Of a stretch of DNA of 64,000 nt, positions 46,101 to 58,100 are shown piece after piece. The number at the start of each line of letters is the position of its first letter. Position 1 is the stretch's first letter. The stretch is from Linyphia triangularis (Eukaryota > Arthropoda > Arachnida > Araneae > Linyphiidae), in contig OZ021724.1 in NCBI GenBank assembly GCA_963978545.1, positions 98,129,792-98,193,791 on the forward strand, given 5' to 3'. The translations under genes were made by a program, and so were the position numbers. The notes below the pieces were generated by a model. That model saw nothing but the letters and a program-made list of their open reading frames with translations, searched no databases and was not told where the DNA came from.

Positions 46101-49100
46101 TTATTATTGCCTATAAATAACTGGAAGGATAATATTATAAGTAGCAGAGAACACTTGTGAAAAACTAAATATTTTTTAACTATCTATTCGAGCTCAACTT
46201 TTTGAAAGAATGGTATTGTTTTCCACGATTTTTTCTCTACTTTTATTTAAAAAATAATTCCTCATTACAAAAAAAAATTGGTAACGGATAACTCATGTAT
46301 TTTGTCAATAAATACATCTAGTCGCATCTTTGCTGTTTAGTAATATAAAATATACTAGGTACGTTCTGAAAGTAAGTTCTGTTTTGTTATAAAAAGAAAA
46401 CAAGTACAGATATAGCCAGGTTTTTTATTTCATAAAAATGTACAACACTTGTACTACTTTACGACATAGCTCTCGTAATTTTCCTGGCATTTGTCATAGC
46501 GTGGTATAAGTTTTTGTATTCCTTCTTTATAGAATGTTGCTGCCTGAATTGTCAACCATGTGATAACCCAGTTTTTTAGTAACAATCTCGTATACTACTG
46601 TTCATGAAATTTGTGGGAATTCATAAGCAAGAGCATTAATCGAAAACTTACGGTTTTCCTTAATCTTTTTTTTTTCAATTGCCACTACCACTTCATTAGA
46701 AACCACAGACGATTGTTCACTTCGTTCTTCATCGTGCACTTGATCACGCCCTTCCTTGAACTGTGGGACCCATCTTCTCACTATAGAAACACTCATTGCA
46801 GATCCTCCGCAAACCTCGTAGATTTGTCGATGAATGTTGCTTTAACTTTCTTCGCATTCAGAAAACGAATTACTGATTGAATTCAGAAGCGGCAGGATTT
46901 TCAATCGCCGCCACCATTATAAACAATTACCACGAAGGACACACAACACAAAGCGAGCTAAAAATGGAGTAATTTTGCACTGCTTTACCAAGAGTAACTA
47001 CCGTGCATGTGCGGAACTGCGATTGCATCGGAGAAAACTGGAAACAAAACTTACTTTCCAAAAGCACCTCGTATTTTAAACTTATTACAAGTTCATTAAA
47101 TTAAAATAAAGGTATAAAAATACAATTTTTGTATCAACCCTGCAACTTTGAAATGTGTCCTTATTGTTTTTTTAACTTCCTTGAATTTCACCTTAAAAAA
47201 GTGTACATACCTTAAGAACTTATTGTATGAAAGCAATTTCCACAAGCAACTATTTTAAGCTCATTATCTGTAACTTAGCTGTTATTAAATATTGATGGGG
47301 AAACTAAATATTTATTAATTTTTACTGTAGTTGACATTCAAAGAAAACATTACTCATATGGGCTTTGCCAACATATGTAAAGCAACCTCATCTGTTAACA
47401 TTGTGCAAATTGTTAAGAGAATAATATGAAGAAAATATATATTTGTTTAGAATCTGTTGGAGAGGACTTCTATTGGCCAGACAAAATTATTCATTTACAG
47501 GAAATTCCTTTAACAAACTAGGAATGAGAACCCTAGGTTTCTGTTAGGTAACATTACAATTTATGACTGCAAAAACCTGAAATTCCTACTTTTTAAAGTT
47601 GGATCCTATACCAGGGGTCACATTCATCTTAATATTCCTTAAATTTTTGTTTCGCTCTGAAATTAAAATGGAATTTTCTGATAATTCTTTTAAAAAAATA
47701 TTAAAAACTTTCCTGGTTCCCAGATTTTCCTCCAAAACCAGTGAAAAAACTCGGATATTTCTCCAGAGGAGAAAATATTTTCTGAGGTTTTAATTATTCA
47801 TATTTTTAAAAATTGACTTTTTTTGTCAGTATTTTAAAACATACTTTGAAAAAAATATCTGTGCTAGAAGGCTATATCAGCTTTAAAAGAAATACTCCTA
47901 ATAGAGTATTTTAGAATTATCCTTAAAAATTTGGAATTACCCCTAAAAATTGTTAAGAATTATTCCTAAAATTTTTGAAATTATCTTAAAAATTCTTACC
48001 TAATTTTTTTTTAGTTAATACTACTCTCCCTGCTATTGGGAAGTTTGTGTTGCGTCTTTTGAATCCATTGAAATGCCTTTCATTGTCCCTTTTAGGCTCC
48101 TCCAACTTTGTGTGGCAAAGAAGATGATTTGGATGACCAAATGGGCTTTGATTGGGATCCATCAGTGTTTGACCAGAGTTTCTCTCAAGATCAAGTAGAT
48201 GGTAATTTATTCCCAATGTATTTCAATTGTATCCCATTGAGAGTAAAAGTTATGTTTGGAATTAATATTAAAAATGTATGCTTGATATAAACTGATGTAA
48301 AATTGTCAATAGTTATAAGAACCAAATAACTTTTCATTGGATCAAAATATCTTATAAACCCCTGAACAAATCAATTTGAATTTTAGAAGAAAGGTAGCAG
48401 GGTCTGGATGTTTATTAGGGAAATGGGATTGGAGGAAATTCAAACTCTTAATAGTATTATTATGAAATCATTCAGGGTATTTTATAGAAATAATTCTTCT
48501 GTAAAACATTTGAGCTTACGAGCTTAAAAAAATTCTTCATTGATACACTACAAAATCGATGTGAGATAAATTCATTATGGAGTGGTCCACTCAATTCAAC
48601 GTTCCATCGCATAGAAACGCTGTAAAAGAAAGAATTTTAACTGATTGTTGAAAGTCGTTCCTGTTACAAAATTTTTTTTAATCAAAATAAATAAAATATA
48701 TTTGGATGTGAGTGCATAAATTCACATTCATTTTTAATTAATAAATTTTGTGTAGTTTACCACATATTTTGCCGATAGAGATGTTTTCAATATTTAAAAT
48801 TAGATGCAAGCACCAAGCACACGCTGACAAAGGAAACGGCGCTATTTTAATGAATATAAAAGTTGGGGATGTATATTAAAAAATTTGTTTTTATGAGTTA
48901 TATTATTTTAGAGATGAGCCTCCAGCTGACTGCTCCCCAGGCCCAGCCGGTCGATGTTGCCCTGTTCCCCGAATCACTGGAGCAAGACATGGAGGGCTCC
49001 CAATTTGATTTGCCACAGCCCACAGCTGGCCAGCAGATAGCAGAGCCTTCGCAGACGCCAGACATGCTCAACCTCGACAATTTCCAAGTAGGTCTCGCCT

Positions 49101-52100
49101 TTTTAAAGTACTGGGTATCCATCTTAAGTGAAACTACAGTAAAATCCAGTAAAAATACAATTTTTCATAAAAAAAAATTTCTTTCCAACTTCCTCAAAAA
49201 TTTGGAAAATCAAGGTTTTATTTTTATTTTAGGCTGTTTTGTAATTAAAATATTTTAATTCTGAATTCGTGGCTCAGAGAAGGAATGTTTGCCTAGCATC
49301 AGAGCGCTTGGATTCAATTTCTAGTGTGTCGGCACACTGTAAACTCAGCTTTCCAAAAGGAATAGACATTGGAGATTTTAATATTGTCTTGTCAGTTATG
49401 GGATCGCAATATAATCGTGGCAATTATGAGATTACCTGGTGGGAATTTTCTTTTGCCTATTAGAAACACAAATGCAGGATTGTCCTTTGGACAGTATTTA
49501 AAATTATGTTACCTATTTCTATCTGTTGTTAAGATGATTTGGTATTGTAAAATTGTGCCTTATGCCAAGAAATTTTTTAAGCAAGTGCAGATATAATTCT
49601 CACATAGTAGAAATTTTTAATTGTTTTCCACAAATTGAAATGAAATCAAAGTCATTAAAGTACTTAATATTTTTGAACTTGTTTTCAAGGCCTTGAAAGT
49701 CATTGAAAATGCTTAGAGGTGCTTAAAAGTCATTGAAAATGCTTTGAGGTCCTTAAAAGTCCTTAATTTTTGTGAATGTCTACCCAACTGTGAAATTTAT
49801 AAAAATACAACTCAGACTTGCTATCCCCTTGTGACCACCACTTATCCGCACCATATCACAATTCTCTGACGTATTTGTATTACACATGTGCTAACTTTCA
49901 ACTTTTTTGGTAGAATATACTTTATTAAAAATTTATATATAGACATGATGCTCCTTGAGCAAATTTTCAAAGGTCTCTAAAAACATTATTTAGATTCTTA
50001 AAAGTCATTGATTTTCATTTTGTGATTTGAGTGGGAACCCTGTAGAGGTGCTTAATAGTCCTTAAATTTCTCTGATATTGTATGCCCGAAAGCAATATTT
50101 GTAAAAATTAATCTCTGCCTTGCTTATTTCCGCTAGACCTCCACTTATCCAGGCAACACAGGAATTTAATTTTCTGATATATTTGTATTACGCTTGTGTG
50201 TACATGGTTTGCATTTGCTGATTGGTGGAATGGAATTTGAACGGAGTTTCATACTGAACTCTGTGTGACAAACATGCAAGAGCAGTGTTTATGTTGTGAG
50301 AGCCATAAGAGTTTTGGACTGGTTTTGTTTTACAGAAGCAATTTGCAAATACTATGCCCGAATATTGCACATTTAATGTGTTATGTCTAAAGCACATTGT
50401 AGGATGAAAATGGATTGCAACGTCATCAAACTCTGTTCGTAAAGCAAACTATAAATTGTGCATGAAAGATTTGATATCAGCCCTATGGGCAAAGCATTTG
50501 TCGCACATTAAAGACATGATACCAGAAAACAGATTTTTAAGGCCCTTGAAAATATTATTTAGCTCCTTAAAAGTCATCGATTTTCATTGGGAACCCTGTA
50601 ATAAAAGTTAATGTTTTCATGCAGATTATTTAATATACTTCATTCTTAATTTTAATAATATGTCAAGAATCTTTAGAAAATATTATAGAAAACCAGCAAA
50701 AGTCAGGAATTTGTCTTTATTTTTATTGCCAACCCATTGTGAGTTTATATACCAAGAAATTCTAACCCCCTCCCCTCCCCTTCCCTTCTCAATTTCTCCT
50801 CCACCCTATTTATTCATTACCCTATCCCTCCTCCACCCTATTTATTCATTACCCTATCCCTCCTCCACCCTATTTATTCATTACCCTATCCCTCCTCCAC
50901 CCTATTTATTAATGACTATTGATGAGCAAAAAGTCTTATCTTTTTTTTTTGCAGGACGACGTCGACCTGGCCACCCGTCTCATCCCAGAATTGGTGAGCA
51001 TGCTCCTTGGTGAAGACCAGGTTGTAGTGAATGAGGCCACGTGCGTAGTGCAGCTGCTGCTTCGGCGTGAGATATCGCAGCGTGCCGTAGTTCGCTCCCC
51101 ACAGATGGCTGGGGCATTAGTACGAGTTTGCGGTTGGTCCACTTGCCTCGACACTGTTAAGTGCGCAGTAAGAATGGTTCACTACCTGTCGCATCTTCCG
51201 GAGGGTCTGCAGAATATCTTTGATGCTGGTGGAGTGCCTGCCCTTATCAAGGCTTTGGCGTAGGTTGGATTCTGTACTTTTAGTTGGTGATTTCTGTACT
51301 TTTAGTTGGTGATTTCTGTACTTTTAGTTGGTGATTTCTGTACTTTTAGTTGGTGATTCTTGTATAGAATCGATAGTAGAGTGGATGTTTGTAATCTCAA
51401 TGGGATTGAATTTATAATTGTATTTTAATGTGTCAGGTTTTCCAACAACTGTGAAAATATGACAAACGAGTGAAATTATCGAGGATTTTTAATTTTGTTA
51501 CTTTTCTGTCACGATTACTTCATTGGAGTTTAATTTCAGATTTTATATGATTTTGAAGAATTGGTTTTTTTTATCATAAAAATATGAACAAGCAAGGATT
51601 ATTATTTTCCTCTAGAACACCTTGACTAAATGTTAGAAAGTTAGTATATTTGTGTAAAATTTTTTATTCATACAGTGGAGAATCGGCAGAAGGGCTGTTG
51701 CCCTTTCCATTTTTTTCATTGTTATTGCTATAATTCATTCAAAGCAATTTTAAACTAGAGCGTGATTCATTTGTAAAATGAAACTGGAACTCATTTTTAA
51801 ATATTAATTATATTTTAAAGCAGTTAAAATCATTTGCTTAGTAACTACTTTTCTATGATTTCCCAATTTAGGAAAATAATAAGCTAAAGTAAGAAAAAAG
51901 ACAAGACAGAATAAAGGAGCACTTTATTAGGGGGTTGAATTGTACTATGCATAAAGTATTTTGTTTTTGCAACTGAAAGGTCTTGAGTATAATAATTTTC
52001 TATGTAAATGAATTGACACCAATCTGTCCTTCATGTGTGTTGTCTTAGGAAAGTAATGTACAAGACTTTTCCATCTGTATTGAATCAGCCAAATCTACTA

Positions 52101-55100
52101 TCATGCTGTTACTTACATTCTAAGAATGTCAGATTTCTTTTCATTTTAGTTACCTCTTTCTCAATGTTTCAGTTCACCGATGGAATCTACCTTGTTCTAT
52201 GCCATTACCACCCTCCATAACCTTCTTCTCCACCAAAAGGGAGCCAAGGTTGCCGTATGCCAGGCGGGTGGACTCCAGATGATGGTGTCGCTCCTCAAGC
52301 GAAATAATGTCAAGTTCCTCGCCATCGTCACTGACTGCCTCAGAATCCTCGCATACGGGAACCAGGATAACAAGGTGATTGGAGAGATTTTATACGGGGA
52401 TCCCACGGTCCTGGAAAGTCCTTGAAATTTTTTTTATGGAATTCGGTCCTTGAAAGTTCTTGAAAAAAGAATCAGATCCTTACATTTTTAAGCAACCACC
52501 GATAATCTCCGCCTCCATTTGATATTTTTATGTCTAAAGTATATAATTTCTTGGTCCTTGAATTCTCTTAAAAAGGTCCTTGAAAGTCCCTGAATTTTTT
52601 TCTTCAATAAGAGTGGGTACCCTGTTTTGTGTTTAGATGGGGACTTTGTTTTAACCCTTTGAAGCACGGATTTCGATTTTTTTTTTCCCCGATTTTAGTG
52701 ACATTGGTCCATCTTTATGTTTAAGAAAAATGATGGAGTAGGCTTTCTTTTTGCAAAAAAATATTTATTTTAACTTTCATAAGGGGTTGCATTATGAAAC
52801 CACAATGCAAGTAACTTTGAACACAAATGACTTAAAAAAATTTCTGTGTAAAAAAATTGCATATTGTTTCAGGTCATATAAAATTGAAAAATGACAGATT
52901 ATTTATATGTTAGAAAACAGTTTCTTTCTGCCAGTAAACACAACCCGACTCTTTACAAGTGGTTTCTGTATGGAACCACTATGCTTCAAAGGGTTAACAG
53001 TGGTTTGTGTTGTTAAGTACTCACTATAAATGAAACTTATGTTTGAAAGCAAACTATGAAAATGCAATGTAGGTATGTTAAACTAGTATGATAATCAGTA
53101 TATTGTAGGAAGTTGAAGTACATCCATTTGTTTAAGTAGTCTTCTGGGTTGTTTTTTTTGCTTAATGTATAATTTAGAGATAACTATATTTTGAATAAAA
53201 CCTACCTGTTTGATTTAGTGTGTATGTATGTAATTAAGATTTTCATTGAGAGAGATTTCTATTGTTGCAATTTTCTTATTTCATTTGTCTTTAGTTACTT
53301 AAACTAACCTAACTATGAAGATGGATACTAATAAAATGAGACCTTTTTCTATTTGGTAGAATTGTAAATAATAATTGAATCTGAGAGTAAGAAGACGTAC
53401 TGAATTTTGTCACAAATTAAAATTTTTATCCTATTTACCTATTAAATACACCAAAGCTAAATGAGTAAGAATTAATATTCATAAAATATATGTCGATGAA
53501 GAAGTATATAATTTTTTCAATTTAATTAAAGATTCATACATTAAATATTGAGTTTCAACTTGTAATCAATGCATAACTTAGGATGACAATTTTTATCCTT
53601 GAAAGCAAACTAAAACATTTTAAATGTATATATTTATGCTGTTTAATTTGCTCAAGAGTTTTTATTTTTTTGAAAAAATATCAGCATATGTGACTTAATT
53701 TTTTCACTTGGATTCAAAGTATTGTTAATTCTACATCAAATAAGTTAATACTACATCAATAAATACTTTAAAAAAAAAAAAAAGTATATAGATGTGTAAA
53801 AGCAATTAGCATAAATTGCCTCTCATTTTTCGACTAAAGTTACTTAATTCAACCTTTTTTGTTTGCAGTTGGTAATCCTCCAAAGTGGCGGGTCAGTCGA
53901 ACTTGTTCGTATTATGAAAAGCTACAACTACGAAAAGCTGTTGTGGACAACATCGAGAGTCATCAAAGTCCTTTCTGTGTGTTCCAGCAACAAACCTGCC
54001 ATTGTGGAAGTTGGTAGGTTTCGCCACTTTTCAGTATGGTTTGGAGTTTATTGTAATACAGCGGTTCCCAACCCATGGCCCACGACCCACAAGTCTGCTG
54101 CAAATAGCAAGGTACTGGGCCGGGGATGCAGGTTGAGAATCTAAACCGAGAAAAATATTATAGGAGCTTCAGGACACAATAAAATTATGGGCAATCATGG
54201 TACGATAGAATTATTCGTTTGTATTCTTCGATAGTGTAGCGAGTGAATAATGTGTGATTCAACAGCATGGCTAAATGGCTAAAACTATCCAGTTTTAATC
54301 CGGATAGTGATTCTTTCATTTAGGACACACTGTCAAAAATCCCACCGACTTCTTTTTTTTTTTTAAGTTTGACTGCTTGTTTTCTTATAATTATGACAAC
54401 AAAGGGGAAAAAATATTGTTTAATTCTTCTTGTACAGTGTGTTTTACTAATTATTGTAGCACACGTTCATTTTCTATTGTCTAGTGGGCCTCAGTCTTTT
54501 TTTTTACAAAATAAGTGGTCTGCACAACTAAGTAGGGGTGTGGAACATCGCAAAACTTTCAATTATACTATAATGCTGATGTGGATTTGTGTCATTTACC
54601 GTTTTTATATTTTGATCATTCATTTAGAGGAAATGGTCAGTTTGGCGATATTTTTTGTGATAATTCTTGTACGGGTCTTTAAAAAAAAACAATTACACTA
54701 AAATGGAAATTTTGGCAATATACTTTTTGATAATTCTCATATCATTTCTTATAAGTCAAACTGAGAAGAGGAGAAGAAACGATCGTTCATAAGCTATGTT
54801 CAAGTGAAGAGAAATCTGTGTTAAAGGCATTCGTTTTGCAACTTTCTACGCCATTAAAGCATTTTTATAAGAATTTCAGAGGTGGGGATGTTTAAAACAC
54901 CTTAAGAGACATTATCACAGCTATTTTGAACAAAATCGTTAGAGCTGCGTTATTTTTTGCAACTACTGAAAAACATGATTTCTTCAATGCCAGCTACCTT
55001 ATGCGCATGCACAATTTTGACAAAAACCTTAATGGTAGGTCCTTGGACCATCATCAACCTGCTCACCAAATTTGTACATGGTAGGTCAATTTGTTCGGGA

Positions 55101-58100
55101 GTTATGCTGACCACATACATACAGACATTTTTTCTGGGTCACTTTTTTGAGATCAGGATGTTCCAAAATGTGGAGAAATGCAAAAAAAAAAAAAAAAAAT
55201 TTTTTTTTTTACCGAATGCTATATTTTCATTACCCTATGTATACATATAGGTAATTGAAAGTAAAATAGTTGAGGACCAGTGTTGTAATTAATAAGTCTG
55301 TGGCTTATAATCTTTTATATTTAAAAAAAAATTTGATTTTTAACTTCGTAGCAAAGTAAATTTGTATATATATATATACTAAATGCAGAGTTCATCCTAG
55401 GCGTTTTTCGAGGGGCGGCGCACCCTGCCTGCCCATTTTATTTAAAAATAGCGCCCTTCCTGCCCTTTTTTGAGAAAAATATCATCCTGCAAGAATTCCA
55501 AAAACTTTTGTTTTTTTCCCCAATAGTAGGTAATATGTGGATCACCCCTATTGAAATCGACTGTCGCACATGCGCATTCATGTTCAAACGTGCAACGTAT
55601 AGATCAAGGACTGAAATCATTGAATAGATGTCCATTTAACAAGCCTCATTAGTAGGTGGATTGTAGGGGGCCGTTTTACAATTCCCCAAATGCTCATTAG
55701 TAAATCCGGATGGCCATTTCGTACGTGTCTTGATTCAGCATATTTCGCCGGATTTTTAACATGCCTTCTTCAAAATAGAGAAGAAAGGAATTTTGAAAGA
55801 CTTGATTAACTTAGTTAAAGGTGTACAACCATCAAATGTTTACACTAAGAATTTAAAAAGAATATTTTCGTTTGGACACGCGTAACTGCTATGCCCTCCT
55901 GTTAAATTTAGGGTTATTTTTTGGTAATTTACTTGTTACCTATTAATTTCTAAACATCCGTTTTATATTTAAAATTAAACATCGCAGGAATGCAATCAAA
56001 ATCCCGGATTGTTTCCGTTTTTAAAAAAAATAAAACTTCTATTACAGCCTATATAATAACGACATGCACAGCAAAAAATTACCATTTTAACGCTAAATTT
56101 GATCCGATTTGGAAAATAAAAAAAATGCATGAATTTTATGACATAGACCAAGTTTTTTAGTCAAAATACTCCTTGTGATACCCACAAAGAATGATGTTAA
56201 ATTTTGAAAAACTCTATTTTCTATCTGACAATTGCAAACCTAAAAAATGAAATTTAAGGTTGATTCAATCAAACTTTAAAATTTTTTGTAAGGGGATACA
56301 TTGTGAAAAGTTCTTATCCTAGCATTCATTACATCAAAACATTTTTATCTTAATTTTACTGTATTATAAATTGATATTTTTATAAAAATTAATATTTGAT
56401 GAAAATTTTACTGTGTAGATGTTTCTTTAATTTTAATAATTTTCTAAGTCTCATTCCAGCAGAAGTCGGACTGAAGCATTTTATCAGTATTTTGAAATCT
56501 TTTGAGTTTTTGATTGCAAGTCTTTTGCATTATTTTTTTTTTTTCAAACAATCGAAAATTTAAAATTATTTATTGTGGTGGAAAAGTAAAACAATATTGA
56601 ATTGAAATTGTGGCAGAAAGCCTGTATACAAATTTCTGCAATTTGCCATAAAAGTGCCCTGATAAACAGGAGTTGCCCTTTTTTGGAGAATAGCACCCTG
56701 CCCTTTTTCATTTCTAGGATGAACTCTGCTAAATGTGTGTGTTGTGAAGGAATAACACTTGAAGCTAATACAAATTACTAAAGAATTCTATTAGCAATGC
56801 TTTTCTGTGTTTTTTTACTCTTCTCCTGACTTATTTTTCAAGTTACCTTCCTCTAAAATTTTAACTTATAAGGAGAAAATGTATAATAAGATGAAAAAGT
56901 AATTTCAGCACCTGTACATTAATGGTGATTTATATAGCATTGTCTTTTGTGTATTTTAGGTGGCATGCAAGCTTTAGCCAGGTGTCTCGGCAACCACAGT
57001 CAACGACTCGTCCATAACTGTCTTTTGGCCCTGCGGAACTTATCTGATGCTGCAACTATGGAAGTATGTATTTACTTACTTGAAATGTTGTTTTTTTCCT
57101 CAAGTTTATCTGTGACAGAAAGAAAAAATTAGGGTAATCGCAAAAAAATTCATTACAGAAAGAAATGAGTTTGTGATAAAGGATTAACAGGGTTGATACA
57201 CCTCAAGGAAAATAGGTCAACCTTTAATATTTCAAGGAATTCTCAGAGAAAAGAGAGAAATCTTCCCTGAAACTGGGAAAAAGTCTTTGTTATTGTGGAA
57301 AAATATCCACTCATTGGTGCAATTTCTTTAACCTTAATTCAAGGAATTAAAGTTACAGAATTATCTGTTAAACATGGACTTATAGAAAGTTATTCTTGAA
57401 GAAAAATACTTTTTTCATGTAAATGGAAGAATTTGTGTAATTGAGGTTGGAAAGTATTTATCTGGCTTGCTAACATAATAAATTTTTGCTAAAAATAATT
57501 AAGTCCCCAATGGAAAACACGACTGGAAAATTCAGGCAATTTTTTTTCTGAATATGAACTCTGAATAACACCTAAAGTTTTTTACTATCATAACCAGTGT
57601 ACAAAGAAGTGTTTTTAGCACAAAAAGGAAAATATCCATTCGCAAATTTCTTTTTTACTTTCAATTTTTGATTGAACCATATAATACTTATATATACAAT
57701 CAATGACAAAATTGTTGAAAAAAATCATCCTATCAGTGTCTTGCACTATGCATAATTTTTAAAAAGGTATTTGAGTTTGTTTGTTTTTTTAATTTCCCAT
57801 TCTTTTTTCAGTTTTTATTACTAAATTTTGAACAATACTGAGCATGGAATACTAGATAGTATGCAAATTAGATAAACGTAGATTTTTTCTTCTTAAAAAT
57901 ATATCAAGCATGTAGAGAAATGCAAAATGTTGTGTCACTGAGAAAAAGTGATTTAAAGTTTTCAAAAAAAAAAAAACACTTTATGACGTATATTCAGCAT
58001 AATATTATAAAAATATATTATAGTACTTTGTTTAAAGATAGAAGTACTTTTGTTTAAACAAATACAGTGGTGGGGAGGTTGCACTTGCCACCAACTTTTG

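Larger units (their letters stand above)
29334..48095 (+). other. armadillo intron 2, 18.8 kb, filled with transposons
   Basis: Far larger than the other introns (0.7-2.9 kb). Its content is listed separately: related foldback sequences at 29515-30235, the nested stack at 30787-39179, TIR elements between 40344 and 44506, and a mariner remnant at 46355-47071. 45130-46354 and 47072-48095 show no recognised feature. Confidence 0.85.
49088..50954 (+). other. armadillo intron 4
   Basis: 1,867 bp containing a SINE-like piece, two CCTTGAAAGT-type elements and a 32-bp minisatellite close to the acceptor (listed separately). Confidence 0.75.
54014..56959 (+). other. armadillo intron 7
   Basis: 2,946 bp, the second largest intron, mostly a family M copy and element 1 copy B. 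A GGTTCCCAACCCATGGCCC stretch near 54062 resembles a hAT-type MITE end but has no partner. Confidence 0.75.

Noticed and set aside
48914..49258. Unspliced ATG start of an independent 131-codon protein over exon 4
   Set aside because: Exon 4 is joined by GT-AG junctions in phase with armadillo exons 3 and 5; the frame past 49087 is intron.
49263..49320. Functional tRNA gene
   Set aside because: B-box and anticodon arm are degenerate and there is no T-run terminator at the expected place.
54060..54140. hAT-type MITE end (GGTTCCCAACCCATGGCCC)
   Set aside because: Only one end is visible and no inverse partner or TSD could be found in intron 7.
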